Source of the DNA: Lachnospiraceae bacterium MD335 | Lineage (GTDB): Bacteria; Bacillota; Clostridia; Lachnospirales; Lachnospiraceae | Assembly: GCA_000403335.2 (NCBI GenBank) | Contig: KE159617.1 | Location: 609,757-673,756, forward strand | Length of the DNA stretch: 64,000 nucleotides | Reading direction: 5' to 3' | Shown here: positions 26,969 through 36,011 of the stretch, piece by piece | Layout: each line of letters starts with the position of its first letter | Position numbering within the stretch: position 1 is the first letter of the stretch | Notes under the pieces: model-generated | What the model was told of the DNA's origin: nothing | The model's database searches: none | The model's input: the letters and a program-made list of their open reading frames with translations, nothing else | Position numbers and translations under genes: made by a program

Positions 26969-27766
26969 ATGACAATCAATAACCGTTTTGAACAGATAAA
27001 ACAGACGGTGCGTGTCGCAACAAATGTTGTCAGACCGGACAAAACGGCAGACGCCGGTGTTTCGGATTTGCTCAGAGAGCATTTTATTGAAGCAAGCATT
27101 AACGAAAAACCGGCGTTTCGGCTTGCCTGTACACCGAACGGACTTGCGGAGCTTGTTTTAGGGCGTATTGTGACGGAGGGACTGATTAAAAAACGTTCGG
27201 ACGTGGAAAGCGTTTATATCTGTGAGACCGGAAGCGCGGCGAAGATTTACCTGAAACAGGATATGGAGCTTTTGGACGGCGCGGGAGAGCTGTATACAGA
27301 ACCGACCTGTTGCACGGAGAATACGTTTTTGGGAAGCTTTCGTTCTGTGAAAGAACTTCAGCCTTTACCGCGTGCGGCGTATTCAGAGGAGCATATTTTT
27401 GCGCTGATTGGGAAGTTTCGTGAGAACGCGTCGCTGCACAGACAGACAAAGGGCACGCATAGCTGTTATCTTTCGCATCGGGGGATTTATCAGGGTGTGT
27501 TTGAGGACATCGGAAGGCACAATGCATTGGACAAGGCGGTCGGATATGCGCTGATAAACGGTCTGTCGTTTCAGGACTGCATTTTGTTTACCACAGGGAG
27601 GGTGCCTGTTGATATGGTGAAAAAGGCAGTGACCGCGGGCATTCCGGTGCTGGTGTCAAAGGCGGTGCCGACGATGGATGCGGTGGAAATGGCAAAACGG
27701 TATCATTTGACGCTGATTTGTAAGGCGTGGCCGGATAGTTATGAGCTTTATGGTGGGGCAGAGTAG
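26969..27766 (+). CDS. fdhD: FdhD, formate dehydrogenase sulfur carrier/accessory protein
   Basis: FdhD passes sulfur from a cysteine desulfurase to the molybdenum cofactor and is required for formate dehydrogenase activity. This protein has 265 residues, the usual length. The conserved block THSCYLSHRG..FEDIGRHNALDKAVG is present. The mobile cysteine loop is represented by TEPTCCTEN near residues 110-118, which differs from the E. coli CxxC. It opens the molybdenum island and serves the formate dehydrogenase encoded 18 kb downstream. GGAGG precedes the ATG. Confidence 0.93.
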   Translation: MTINNRFEQIKQTVRVATNVVRPDKTADAGVSDLLREHFIEASINEKPAFRLACTPNGLAELVLGRIVTEGLIKKRSDVESVYICETGSAAKIYLKQDMELLDGAGELYTEPTCCTENTFLGSFRSVKELQPLPRAAYSEEHIFALIGKFRENASLHRQTKGTHSCYLSHRGIYQGVFEDIGRHNALDKAVGYALINGLSFQDCILFTTGRVPVDMVKKAVTAGIPVLVSKAVPTMDAVEMAKRYHLTLICKAWPDSYELYGGAE

Positions 27767-27806
27767 GAAGCGTTGATATAAAAAACGTATATGTTTCATT
27801 TAATAA

Positions 27807-27860
27807 TCACTTTATTCAACACTTGCATGTTGAATAAAGTGGCTGTTAAGTGTTGAATAA
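27807..27860. promoter_or_regulatory. Operator-like cluster of three TGTTGAATAA repeats
   Basis: CACTTTATTCAACA (27807-27820) and TGTTGAATAAAGTG (27827-27840) form a perfect inverted repeat with a loop of 6 bases. A third copy, TGTTGAATAA, follows at 27851-27860, 23 bases before the start of the AlbA-type regulator. The arrangement suggests autoregulation by that protein. Confidence 0.6.
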
Positions 27861-27883
27861 AAAAGCAAAAAAGGATATACTGT

Positions 27884-29206
27884 ATGTTAGAGGTGGGGGC
27901 GGGGGATAGTATGAATTTCGGGATGGAAACGGAATTAATTGAGTTTAAAAAGACAACTGGTGAGCTCAAAGAAGGTATTGTTTCTTTGGCTTCTATGCTG
28001 AATAAAAATGGCAAAGGCACATTGTATTTCGGAGTAAGAAATGATGGTGAAGTATTAGGGCAGCAAATTGGAGATCGTACATTGCGGGAGATTTCTCAAG
28101 GAATTGCCAACGCGATTAAACCACAAATTATTCCGACGATTATCATAGAATTGTGTGATGATAAAAATGTCATAAAAGTCAGCGCTGAAGGAGATGAAAA
28201 ACCTTATTCCGCATATGGAAAGTATTATATGAGATCAGCGGATGAGGACAGGGAAATATCGCCGCAGCAATTACGAAATCTAATGCTTAGTGTATCGGAT
28301 TCTATCGCAAGTATTGAGGCGAATAATCAAGCATTAACTTTTGAGCAGTTAAAGATGCTGTATGCCGGTAATAATCTTACGCTTCGGGAAAATACGTTTG
28401 AACAGAATTTAAATCTTTTAACACGCGATGGAACTTATAATTTGATGGCAGCGATTTTGGCAGATGTAAACAGTTACTCTATTAAAGTTGCCGTATTTCG
28501 CGGAACAGATAAGACGGATTTGGTCAGGCGGAATGAATACGGTTATAAGTGTATGCTGGTAGCGGTGAAGCAGGTGTTAGACTATATGGAAGCATTAAAT
28601 GACACTGTGGTGGATGTAGAAGGCAGTCTTAGAAAGGAGACCAAATTATTTGATTTTCCGTGTTTCAGGGAAGCATGGTTGAATGCTTGTCTGCATAATC
28701 GTTGGTCAAGACAGACACCTCCGGCTGTTTATATGTTTGAAAACCGCATTGAGATTTTATCAGTGGGAGGATTACCAGACGGTCTTACACTGGAGGAATT
28801 TTATGAGGGAAAAAGCAAACCCGTGAATCTTGAACTCCAGCAGATTATGGTACAGTTGGATTACATAGAACAGACTGGACATGGGGTGCCCTTGATTGTA
28901 TCAAAATATGGAAAAGAAGCGTTTGACATTACGGAGAATTTTATTACGGTAACAATTCCGCTAAACAGGGAAATAAAATCAAAGAGTGACGTTAAGAAGG
29001 ATAAAAAGCTGCTGACTGACAGTAAGGATAAAGAGCTGCTTATGTTGATGAAAGAAAATAGTAGTATTAGTGTGAGTGAGATGAGCAGACAAGTCGGATT
29101 GGGAACGACTACGATTACAAAACGAATCCGCCGCCTGAAAGAGGAGGGATTTGTTGAGAGAAAAGGCGCTAAGAAAAAAGGACAATGGATAGTAAAAACA
29201 AAGTAA
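27884..29206 (+). CDS. AlbA_2/Schlafen-type ATP-binding regulator with C-terminal winged helix
   Basis: This protein of 440 residues belongs to the COG2865 group. An AlbA_2 (Schlafen AAA_4-like) domain covers about residues 15-130 (LIEFKKTTGELKEGIVSLAS, GTLYFGVRNDGEV). The middle holds an ATPase-like C-terminal helicase segment (LNACLHNRWSR, EILSVGGLPDGL, GHGVPLIV). The last 60 residues form a winged helix (ISVSEMSRQVGLGTTTITKRI). A Lys-rich linker precedes it. Such proteins are often defence- or stress-linked regulators; the role is unknown. AAGGA lies 9 bases before the ATG; a second ATG at 27911 is also possible. The base composition is more AT-rich than the flanking molybdenum genes, so this may be an insertion into that island. 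Confidence 0.82.
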   Translation: MLEVGAGDSMNFGMETELIEFKKTTGELKEGIVSLASMLNKNGKGTLYFGVRNDGEVLGQQIGDRTLREISQGIANAIKPQIIPTIIIELCDDKNVIKVSAEGDEKPYSAYGKYYMRSADEDREISPQQLRNLMLSVSDSIASIEANNQALTFEQLKMLYAGNNLTLRENTFEQNLNLLTRDGTYNLMAAILADVNSYSIKVAVFRGTDKTDLVRRNEYGYKCMLVAVKQVLDYMEALNDTVVDVEGSLRKETKLFDFPCFREAWLNACLHNRWSRQTPPAVYMFENRIEILSVGGLPDGLTLEEFYEGKSKPVNLELQQIMVQLDYIEQTGHGVPLIVSKYGKEAFDITENFITVTIPLNREIKSKSDVKKDKKLLTDSKDKELLMLMKENSSISVSEMSRQVGLGTTTITKRIRRLKEEGFVERKGAKKKGQWIVKTK

Positions 29207-29240
29207 CAAAACTGTGAGAGTGAACAGAGGAGCAGGTGCA

Positions 29241-30443
29241 ATGGAAATTGAAGAATGTATTGGTTTATTTTTAGAAAAAGTGACACCTGTGTCAGAAACT
29301 GAGCGTGTGCATCTTACAAAGGCATGCGGGAGAGTGGCGGTGAAGGATATTTGCGCGGCGGAGCCGGTGCCGGCGTTTCCGAAGTCGGCGATGGACGGGT
29401 ATGCAGTGTGCGCCGCGGAGGTTGCGTGTGCGTCGCGGGAAAAACCTGTTATTTTGGATGTTTTGGGAGAGAATTGTGCGGGGGACTGCAATGAGCTGCC
29501 GTATGTGCCGAACAGTGCGGTACGTGTTATGACGGGGGCGTATATTCCGGAAGGATTTGATGCGGTGATCCGGCAGGAGGATACGGATTATGGCATGGAG
29601 CGGGTAGCGGTTTATGCGCCGGTAAAGCCTTATATGAATTACTGTAAAATCGGTGAGGATATGAAATCGGGTGAGATTGCGGTACAAAAGGACAGTCTGA
29701 TTACACCGTTACATGTCGGGATGCTTGCAGGCATCGGTACGGAATATGTGGACGTGTACAGGCAGCTTAGGGTAGCGTTGATTTCGACGGGTTCGGAGCT
29801 GACGCCGATTGGGGCGGCGCTTAAAAAGGGAAAGATTTATAACAGTATTTTATATATGTTAAAGGCGGCAGTGGAACGGGAAGGATTTGTTGTTTCGTAT
29901 GAGAGGGTGTGCGCCGACGAGGAGCTTTCGTTGGGACGTATGCTGGCTGAGGCGGCGGACTGTGCGGATATTGTGATTACGACGGGCGGCGTATCGGTAG
30001 GAAAGAAGGACCTGCTGCCTGCGGCGCTTGAGAGGGCTGGGGCAAAACGGCTTTTTGCGCGTGCCAACATTCAGCCGGGGACGCCGACGATTGGGAGTGT
30101 TTTGAACGGGATACCGATTTTAAGTCTTTCGGGAAATCCGTATGCGGCGGTTGTAAATTTTGAAATCTACTTTTGGGAGCTTGCCGCTGCGATGACGCGC
30201 AATCATGGTTTGAATCCGGTTGTCAGGACGGCGGTTTTGAAAAGTGATTATCCGAAGATTAATAAATTAAGGCGGTTTGTGCGTGCGTATGAGGAGCATG
30301 GGGAAGTGTTTCTTCCGACGCAGACACACGCCTCAAGCGTGATTTCCAATATGACGCAGTGCAACTGTTATCTTGATATTGCGGCGGGGACGGCGCTTTC
30401 TGCCGGGGATACGGTGACGGTCAGGAACATGAGGTTATGCTGA
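29241..30443 (+). CDS. moeA: Molybdopterin molybdenumtransferase MoeA
   Basis: MoeA inserts molybdate into adenylylated molybdopterin, the last step of Moco synthesis. The protein has 400 residues. The N-terminal domain has PAFPKSAMDGYAV, the central MoCF domain has ISTGSEL and ITTGGVSVGKKD, and LSGNPYAAVVNFEIY follows, all typical of MoeA. The ATG at 29241 follows GAGGAG; the frame also extends upstream to a GTG at 29214. mobAB follows after 44 bases. Confidence 0.95.
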   Translation: MEIEECIGLFLEKVTPVSETERVHLTKACGRVAVKDICAAEPVPAFPKSAMDGYAVCAAEVACASREKPVILDVLGENCAGDCNELPYVPNSAVRVMTGAYIPEGFDAVIRQEDTDYGMERVAVYAPVKPYMNYCKIGEDMKSGEIAVQKDSLITPLHVGMLAGIGTEYVDVYRQLRVALISTGSELTPIGAALKKGKIYNSILYMLKAAVEREGFVVSYERVCADEELSLGRMLAEAADCADIVITTGGVSVGKKDLLPAALERAGAKRLFARANIQPGTPTIGSVLNGIPILSLSGNPYAAVVNFEIYFWELAAAMTRNHGLNPVVRTAVLKSDYPKINKLRRFVRAYEEHGEVFLPTQTHASSVISNMTQCNCYLDIAAGTALSAGDTVTVRNMRLC

Positions 30444-30487
30444 AAAATACAAGATTTTTTAGTATTCTGTGAGAGCGGGGGGTGGGT

Positions 30488-31543
30488 ATGAACATCAGTA
30501 CGGGTATCCTCGCGGGTGGGAAAAACACGCGCATGGGGAAGAATAAAGCGCTGCTGACGATAAATGAACAGCGTTTTATTGATAAAATAGCGGGTGAGCT
30601 TGGCAGCTTTTCGGAGGTGCTTATTTCTGCTGCCGAAAAAGGCGTGTATGAGGATACGGGGCTTTGCGTGGTATATGATGAGCATAAGGACATCGGACCG
30701 CTTGAAGGGATTTATCAGATTTTGGGTGCGGCGCAGCAGGAGTATGTTTTTATCTGCGCGGCGGACATGCCGTTTATCACAAAAGAGCTTGTGACGTATA
30801 TGCAGGAGTTTATCTGTTCGGATTATGATTGTTATGTGCTGACGGACGAGGAGCATATTCATCCGCTTTGCGGGATTTATTCAAAGCGGATGATAGAGAG
30901 CGTGCGCGCGTGTATTGAGAGCGGGAATTATCGTTTGATGAAGCTTTTGAACAGCGTCCGCACGAAATATATTAAGTTGGAATATACTGCCTTTGATAAA
31001 AAGGTCGTGAAAAATATCAATACGAAAGCGGAATATCAGGAGCTTATGCAGCCTGTTGTCTTTTGCGTGAGCGGGGTGAAGGACAGCGGAAAGACGGGGC
31101 TGATTATCAAGCTGATTAACGAGTTCATTGTGGAAGGGTACGTGGTTAGTGTTATCAAACATGACGGGCATGATTACGTGATGGATTACGAGGGCACGGA
31201 TACCTTTCGCTTTCGCAGTGCGGGGGCAGAGGTGAGCGCGATTTTTTCTCCGACGCAGTTTTCGATAAACGGTCAGGGGGAGATTGCGTTAGAGGAGTTG
31301 ATTGCTCTTGTGAAAAAATCGTGTAAATCGGACATCATTCTAATTGAAGGCATGAAACATGCGTCGTACCCTAAAATTGAGGTGGTGCGCGCAGCGGTTT
31401 CGGAACGTTCGGTTTGCAGCCCTAATCATTTGATATGCATTGCCGCAGATTGTCTATCCCAAAGTGAAGTTCAATGTCCTGTTTATGACATTGATGACAT
31501 TGCAGGGATTTTTTTGTGCGTAAAACGGTATTTTGGATTGTAA
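30488..31543 (+). CDS. MobA-MobB fusion, molybdenum cofactor guanylyltransferase with GTP-binding adaptor
   Basis: This 351-residue protein joins two activities. Residues 1-190 are MobA, which adds GMP to Mo-molybdopterin to make the guanine dinucleotide form; the nucleotide motif is GILAGGKNTRMGKNKALL, with AADMPF downstream. Residues 192-351 are MobB, a P-loop protein with GVKDSGKT as Walker A and SVIKHDGHD. The presence of MobA fits a DMSO-reductase-family enzyme such as the formate dehydrogenase here. The ATG at 30488 follows a G-rich site; a GTG two codons earlier is possible. Confidence 0.92.
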   Translation: MNISTGILAGGKNTRMGKNKALLTINEQRFIDKIAGELGSFSEVLISAAEKGVYEDTGLCVVYDEHKDIGPLEGIYQILGAAQQEYVFICAADMPFITKELVTYMQEFICSDYDCYVLTDEEHIHPLCGIYSKRMIESVRACIESGNYRLMKLLNSVRTKYIKLEYTAFDKKVVKNINTKAEYQELMQPVVFCVSGVKDSGKTGLIIKLINEFIVEGYVVSVIKHDGHDYVMDYEGTDTFRFRSAGAEVSAIFSPTQFSINGQGEIALEELIALVKKSCKSDIILIEGMKHASYPKIEVVRAAVSERSVCSPNHLICIAADCLSQSEVQCPVYDIDDIAGIFLCVKRYFGL

Positions 31544-31570
31544 GGCTATGAAAGGAGCGGCGTTATAGAG

Positions 31571-32599
31571 ATGAAACTGATAAAGACCGAGGACGCGGTG
31601 GGACATGTACTTTGTCATGACATCACGCAGATTATTCCGGGCGTTGTCAAGGACGCGGTTTTCCGAAAAGGACATGTTGTGACGCAGGAGGATATTCCGG
31701 TGCTTTTAAGTGTCGGGAAAGAGCATTTGTATGTTTGGGAGAGGACAGAGGGAATTTTGCACGAGGACGAGGCGGCGGAAATTCTGAGGGATCTTTGTAT
31801 CAATGAGGGAATGCGGGCGACGCAGCCTAAAGAGGGCAAGATTGAAATTCTTGCCGACAGGGACGGACTTTTAAAGGTTCATTCCGAAAGGCTGTACGCG
31901 GTGAACTCTTTGGGTGAGATGATGATTGCCACGGTGCACGGGAACTTTCCGGTGCGAAAGGGGGAAAAAATTGCGGCGACGCGCATTATTCCGCTTGTGA
32001 TTGAGCAGGAGAAAATGGAAAGGGCGCGCGTGCTTGCGGGGGAACAGCCGCTGTTGGAAATCATGCCGTTTCAGCGGATGAAAGCAGGCATTGTGACGAC
32101 GGGAAGCGAAATTTTTAAGGGGCGCATTCAGGATGCGTTTGGTCCGGTGGTGCGCACAAAGCTTGCGGAATACGGCGTTGAGGTTATCGGGCAGAAAATT
32201 GTGGATGACGGGAAGGAAATGATAATCGGCGCGTTGCGGGAATTTTTGGCGCAGGGAGCGGATTTGCTTGTCTGTACGGGCGGCATGAGTGTTGATCCGG
32301 ACGACTGTACGCCGGGGGCGATTAAGGCGTTTGGAGCTAAGATAGAAAGCTATGGTGCGCCGGTTCTTCCGGGGGCGATGTTTTTGCTTGGGTATTATGC
32401 GCAGGAAGGGCGCATGGTTCCGGTGATGGGACTGCCGGGGTGCGTGATGTATGCGAAACGGACGATTTTTGATTTGGCGCTGCCAAGGATTGTCGCGGGA
32501 GAGCATGTGACGGGAGCGGATTTGTGGCGTTACGGCGAGGGGGGACTGTGCCTTGGCTGTGAGGAATGCCGTTTCCCGCATTGCAGTTTCGGAAAGTAG
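31571..32599 (+). CDS. Molybdopterin-binding MoCF-domain protein with Cys-rich tail
   Basis: This protein of 342 residues is related to MoeA/MoaB. The N-terminal 170 residues are MoeA-like in part (KTEDAVGHVLCHDITQI). Residues 170-320 are a MoCF domain (AGIVTTGSEIFKGRI, VCTGGMSVDPDDCTPGA). The tail ends in GLCLGCEECRFPHCSFGK, with four cysteines, which could bind a metal or an Fe-S cluster. It is usually annotated only as molybdopterin-binding; a role in cofactor storage, delivery or sensing is possible. GGAG precedes the ATG by 13 bases, a long spacing. It sits between mobAB and moaC, co-directional. Confidence 0.85.
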   Translation: MKLIKTEDAVGHVLCHDITQIIPGVVKDAVFRKGHVVTQEDIPVLLSVGKEHLYVWERTEGILHEDEAAEILRDLCINEGMRATQPKEGKIEILADRDGLLKVHSERLYAVNSLGEMMIATVHGNFPVRKGEKIAATRIIPLVIEQEKMERARVLAGEQPLLEIMPFQRMKAGIVTTGSEIFKGRIQDAFGPVVRTKLAEYGVEVIGQKIVDDGKEMIIGALREFLAQGADLLVCTGGMSVDPDDCTPGAIKAFGAKIESYGAPVLPGAMFLLGYYAQEGRMVPVMGLPGCVMYAKRTIFDLALPRIVAGEHVTGADLWRYGEGGLCLGCEECRFPHCSFGK

Positions 32600-32676
32600 C
32601 ATGAAAAGAATATCTAAGGCAGTAAATCGAATAAAATTCGATTAAGACACTGCCTGAGATATTCTAAGTTTCATGC
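32599..32676. repeat. Long intergenic hairpin repeat (module A) before moaC
   Basis: GCATGAAA/TTTCATGC, GAATATCT/AGATATTC, GGCAGT/ACTGCC and ATCGAAT/ATTCGAT are nested pairs forming one long hairpin. It starts on the last base of the previous gene. Its inner part matches, in reverse orientation, the hairpin at 47477-47555, so it belongs to a dispersed repeat family. Confidence 0.75.
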
Positions 32677-32678
32677 AG

Positions 32679-32704
32679 CAAATTTGTGCAGAGGCACAAA
32701 TTTG
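32679..32704. repeat. Short perfect hairpin CAAATTTGTGC before moaC
   Basis: CAAATTTGTGC pairs with GCACAAATTTG around AGAG (stem of 11). It follows the long hairpin and lies just upstream of the moaC ribosome binding site. Nearly identical hairpins precede moaA (36034-36055) and the formate dehydrogenase gene (44693-44717). Confidence 0.75.
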
Positions 32705-32733
32705 AGAAAGTATAAGCAGAGGGGATGGAAAGC

Positions 32734-33219
32734 ATGGGAAAATTAACGCATTTTGACAATAGGGGCAACGCCGTGATGGTGGACGTGACGGACAAGGAGA
32801 TTACGGAGCGCGTGGCGGTGGCAGCAGGAAGGATTGCCGTGAACGAGGAGGTTTATGCGGCGATTAAGGACGGCACGGCAAAAAAGGGCGACGTGCTTGG
32901 TACGGCGCGCATTGCGGGCATTATGGCGGCGAAAAAGACTTCTGATTTGATTCCGATGTGCCATCCGCTGATGCTGACGAAGGTAACGGTTGATTTCGCA
33001 TATGAGGATGAGAAACGGCAGATAAAATGTATTTGTACCGCAAAGCTTTCGGGAAAAACCGGAGTGGAGATGGAAGCGCTTACTGGGGTGAGTGTGGCGC
33101 TTTTGACGATTTATGATATGTGCAAGGCGCTGGACCGGAGTATGCGGATTTCGGATATTCATTTGGTTGAAAAAACGGGTGGAAAGAGCGGGCATTTTAT
33201 CGCGGAAACGTCCTCTTGA
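32734..33219 (+). CDS. moaC: Cyclic pyranopterin monophosphate synthase MoaC
   Basis: MoaC works with MoaA to convert GTP to cyclic pyranopterin monophosphate, the first stage of Moco synthesis. The protein has 161 residues, the usual size. Family blocks [25 protein letters not shown] and [20 protein letters not shown] are present; Lys and His residues of the active site lie in the last two. The ATG at 32734 is chosen because GAGGGG lies 9 bases upstream; the ATG at 32725 directly abuts that site. Confidence 0.96.
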   Translation: MGKLTHFDNRGNAVMVDVTDKEITERVAVAAGRIAVNEEVYAAIKDGTAKKGDVLGTARIAGIMAAKKTSDLIPMCHPLMLTKVTVDFAYEDEKRQIKCICTAKLSGKTGVEMEALTGVSVALLTIYDMCKALDRSMRISDIHLVEKTGGKSGHFIAETSS

Positions 33220-33222
33220 GTG

Positions 33223-33250
33223 AAGCTTGAAATTGAATGGCTTCAAGCTT
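33223..33250. repeat. Short hairpin between moaC and modA
   Basis: AAGCTTGAA pairs with TTCAAGCTT around a loop of 10 bases. It lies right after the moaC stop and resembles in position the other intergenic hairpins of the region. Confidence 0.6.
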
Positions 33251-33280
33251 GCAGGTTATGAGAGGAACAGGGTTATAGAG

Positions 33281-34189
33281 ATGAATAATGGATTTTTAAA
33301 GATGACAGCAGTTTTGCTGGCTGCGGCAATGTTGATTGCGGCGTTTGCGTCATTGGTGAATATGCAGGGCAGCAAAGCGGCGGACGCACCGGCTGGAGGC
33401 ACGGAACCTGCGCAGGAAACGACGGAGATAAGCTGTGGCGTTTCAAATGGTTCTGTGGAAGAGGCGCCGCAGGAGAAAATTCCGCAGGAGTGTGTGGAGC
33501 TGACAGTGCTTGCCGCGGCGTCCCTGACAGATGTGTGTAATGAATTGAAGGCGCGGTTTGAGGCGGAGTATCCCAATATTCGCGTGACGCTTTCGTACGG
33601 CGGATCGGGGGCATTACAGACGCAGATAGAGGAGGGTGCGCCTGCGGACGTGTTTATTTCTGCGGCGACAAAGCAAATGACGGCTTTGGAGGAGGAGGGA
33701 CTGGTGAACTCCGAATCAATTGTGCAGCTTTTGGAAAACAAGGTAGTTTTGATTGTGCCGAAAGAAAGTGACACGCGTGTCAGTTCTTTTGAGGACGCGG
33801 CGACGGACGCGGTAACAATGATTGGACTGGGTGAGCCGGGGAGTGTGCCGGTGGGGCAGTATTCGGAGGAGATTTTTACAAGTCTTGGCATTTTGGATGC
33901 GGTGAAGGCGAAGGCAAATTACGGTTCCGATGTGCGCACGGTGCTCTCATGGGTGGAAACTGCGGCGGTGGATTGCGGCGTTGTCTATGCGACGGATGCA
34001 TATACGTCAGAAGATGTCACGATTATTTGCGAGGCGCCAAAGGGCTCTTGTGAGCGGGTGGTTTATCCTATTGGAATTGTGGCGGCGAGCGCGCATCCTG
34101 ACGAGGCGGCGGCATGGATTGCGTTTTTGCAAAGCGATGCGTCAATGGAGCTGTTTGAGGCGTACGGATTTTCTGACGCGCGGGATTAA
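33281..34189 (+). CDS. modA: Molybdate ABC transporter substrate-binding protein ModA
   Basis: ModA binds molybdate (and tungstate) outside the cell and delivers it to ModBC. The protein has 302 residues. An N-terminal hydrophobic segment at residues 8-25 serves as signal peptide or anchor; there is no lipobox cysteine, which is unusual for a Gram-positive binding protein. A linker rich in Ala, Pro and Glu follows. The mature part begins ELTVLAAASLTDV, with SYGGSGALQTQIEEGAPADVFISA, both diagnostic of ModA. The ATG at 33281 fits the signal sequence; longer in-frame starts do not. Confidence 0.94.
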   Translation: MNNGFLKMTAVLLAAAMLIAAFASLVNMQGSKAADAPAGGTEPAQETTEISCGVSNGSVEEAPQEKIPQECVELTVLAAASLTDVCNELKARFEAEYPNIRVTLSYGGSGALQTQIEEGAPADVFISAATKQMTALEEEGLVNSESIVQLLENKVVLIVPKESDTRVSSFEDAATDAVTMIGLGEPGSVPVGQYSEEIFTSLGILDAVKAKANYGSDVRTVLSWVETAAVDCGVVYATDAYTSEDVTIICEAPKGSCERVVYPIGIVAASAHPDEAAAWIAFLQSDASMELFEAYGFSDARD

Positions 34190-34272
34190 GAGATGAAAAT
34201 GAGATACGGGATAAATATGCAAAACTTATGTTTGCGTTTTGGGCGGAAATTTTGAGAGGAGCAGTGATACAA

Positions 34273-34956
34273 ATGGACTATTCACCATTGTGGATTTCAA
34301 TGAAGGTAGCGTTGACCGCCACAAGCGTCACGTTTGTATTGGGGCTTTTGGCGGCGCGTTTTGTGCTTTCTTTAAGGAAGCTGCGGCTTTTTGTGGACGG
34401 GATTTTTTCACTGCCGATGGTTTTGCCGCCGACGGTGGTGGGATTTTTTCTGTTGATTTTGTTCGGGAAAAATTCCGCCGTTGGACGGTTTCTAATGCAG
34501 ATGGGGATTAATGTGCTGTTTACGTGGCAAGGGGCGGCAATCGCGGCGGCAGTGGTTTCGTTTCCGATTATGTACCGCACATCGCTTGGGGCGTTTGAGC
34601 AGGTAGATAAAAATTTGATTTATGCGGCAAGGACACTTGGAATGTCGGAGGGGACGCTGTTTTTTAAGGTGCTGCTCCCCTCGTCGCTGCCGGGGATTGC
34701 GGCGGCGACGATTCTTGCGTTTGCGCGGGCTTTGGGGGAATTTGGCGCGACAATCATGCTTGCGGGCAACATTCCCAAACGGACGCAGACGATGTCGGTT
34801 GCGGTCTATACGGCGATGCAAAGCGGCAACAGGGCGCTTGCGTACCGCTGGGTGGTGATTATCATGGCGATTTCGTTTTTGTCGATTGTTCTGATGAATT
34901 ACTGGACAAGCTGTCAGAACAGGGCGTCTATGCGCGAAGGGGGGAACGGTTTCTGA
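34273..34956 (+). CDS. modB: Molybdate ABC transporter permease ModB
   Basis: ModB forms the membrane channel of the molybdate importer. The protein has 227 residues with about five membrane segments. The coupling loop (EAA motif) is AARTLGMSEGTLFFKVLLPS and EFGATIMLAGNIPKRTQTM is diagnostic. The ATG at 34273 follows GAGAGGAG; a GTG at 34264 and an ATG at 34228 are alternatives. modC starts at its last base. Confidence 0.94.
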   Translation: MDYSPLWISMKVALTATSVTFVLGLLAARFVLSLRKLRLFVDGIFSLPMVLPPTVVGFFLLILFGKNSAVGRFLMQMGINVLFTWQGAAIAAAVVSFPIMYRTSLGAFEQVDKNLIYAARTLGMSEGTLFFKVLLPSSLPGIAAATILAFARALGEFGATIMLAGNIPKRTQTMSVAVYTAMQSGNRALAYRWVVIIMAISFLSIVLMNYWTSCQNRASMREGGNGF

Positions 34957-36011
34957 TGGCGCTTTATGTGGATATTGAAAAGCGGTACGGGGATTTTTGC
35001 CTGCGCGTCTGCTTTGAGATGCAGCGGGAAATGTTTGCGATATTGGGTGCGTCGGGATGCGGAAAAAGTTTGACGCTCAAATGCATTGCGGGAATCGAAA
35101 AACCTGACGCGGGTGTCATAAAATTGGACGATACGGTGCTGTTTGACGCTGCAAAAAAGATTAACGTTCCGACGAGAAAACGCAATATTGGATACCTGTT
35201 TCAGGACTATGCGCTGTTTCCGCACATGACCGTTTTTCAGAATATTATGTGCGGTGCGAAGGATAAGGACAAGACGCGCGAATGGATTGGCAGATTTTTT
35301 TTGGAAGGCAAGGAGCGGCTTTATCCTGCGCAGCTTTCGGGCGGGCAGAGGCAGCGTGTGGCGCTTGCGAGAATGCTGGCGCAAAATCCGCGGTTTGTGA
35401 TGTTTGACGAGCCGTTTTCCGCGCTTGACAATTACCTGAAAACGCAGCTGGAGCGCGAGGTGATGAATGTCATGGAAACGTTTGGGAACGGCGGGATTTT
35501 TGTCTCGCATGACCGCAACGAGGTGTATCGGCTGACAGACAGGATTGCGGTGATGGAGAATGGCAGCATTGTGGACGTTCAGGACAAGCATGGGATTTTT
35601 GACGCGCCAAAGACGCTTGCTGCGACGCTGCTTACGGGGTGTAAGAATATTACGCGGCTGGAGTGGCGTGGGAATGGGTATTATGCGCTGGATTGGGAGA
35701 TGATGCTTTCGATTTCGGGCGCTGTGGAGGCGCAGGGCAAGGCGTTTCGGTATGCAGGCGTGCGCGCGCATTTTTTGGAGCTTGTGAGTGAGACGGAAAG
35801 AGACGCGGATAATGTGATTGCGTGTGAAATTTTGCGCGTGATTGAGGATACATTTTCGTTTATTGTGCTGTTTACGAACAGGGCGGCGGCGTGTAAAACG
35901 GGGTATGCGGTGATGACGTATGAGCTTTCTAAGGAGGACTGGCATAGGATTGCGGGGAAGCCGCTGTACTTAAAGGTTCCGACGGATAAAGTGATATTGA
36001 TGGAGAAATAA
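34956..36011 (+). CDS. modC: Molybdate ABC transporter ATP-binding protein ModC
   Basis: ModC hydrolyses ATP to drive molybdate import. The protein has 351 residues. Walker A is GASGCGKS, the signature is LSGGQRQRVALA, Walker B is FVMFDEPFSALD, and the switch His is in VSHD. The C-terminal 120 residues form a TOBE/Mop-like region that may bind molybdate and regulate transport. The start overlaps the modB stop by one base. A hairpin pair and moaA follow. Confidence 0.94.
   Translation: MALYVDIEKRYGDFCLRVCFEMQREMFAILGASGCGKSLTLKCIAGIEKPDAGVIKLDDTVLFDAAKKINVPTRKRNIGYLFQDYALFPHMTVFQNIMCGAKDKDKTREWIGRFFLEGKERLYPAQLSGGQRQRVALARMLAQNPRFVMFDEPFSALDNYLKTQLEREVMNVMETFGNGGIFVSHDRNEVYRLTDRIAVMENGSIVDVQDKHGIFDAPKTLAATLLTGCKNITRLEWRGNGYYALDWEMMLSISGAVEAQGKAFRYAGVRAHFLELVSETERDADNVIACEILRVIEDTFSFIVLFTNRAAACKTGYAVMTYELSKEDWHRIAGKPLYLKVPTDKVILMEK

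Noticed and set aside
31871-32602. Minus-strand open frame of 243 codons opposite the MoCF-domain gene
   Set aside because: Arg/His-rich shadow of a well-supported plus-strand gene.
34914-35945. Minus-strand open frame of 343 codons opposite modC
   Set aside because: It is rich in Arg/His/Pro with no domain, and modC on the plus strand has all ABC motifs. It is a shadow frame.
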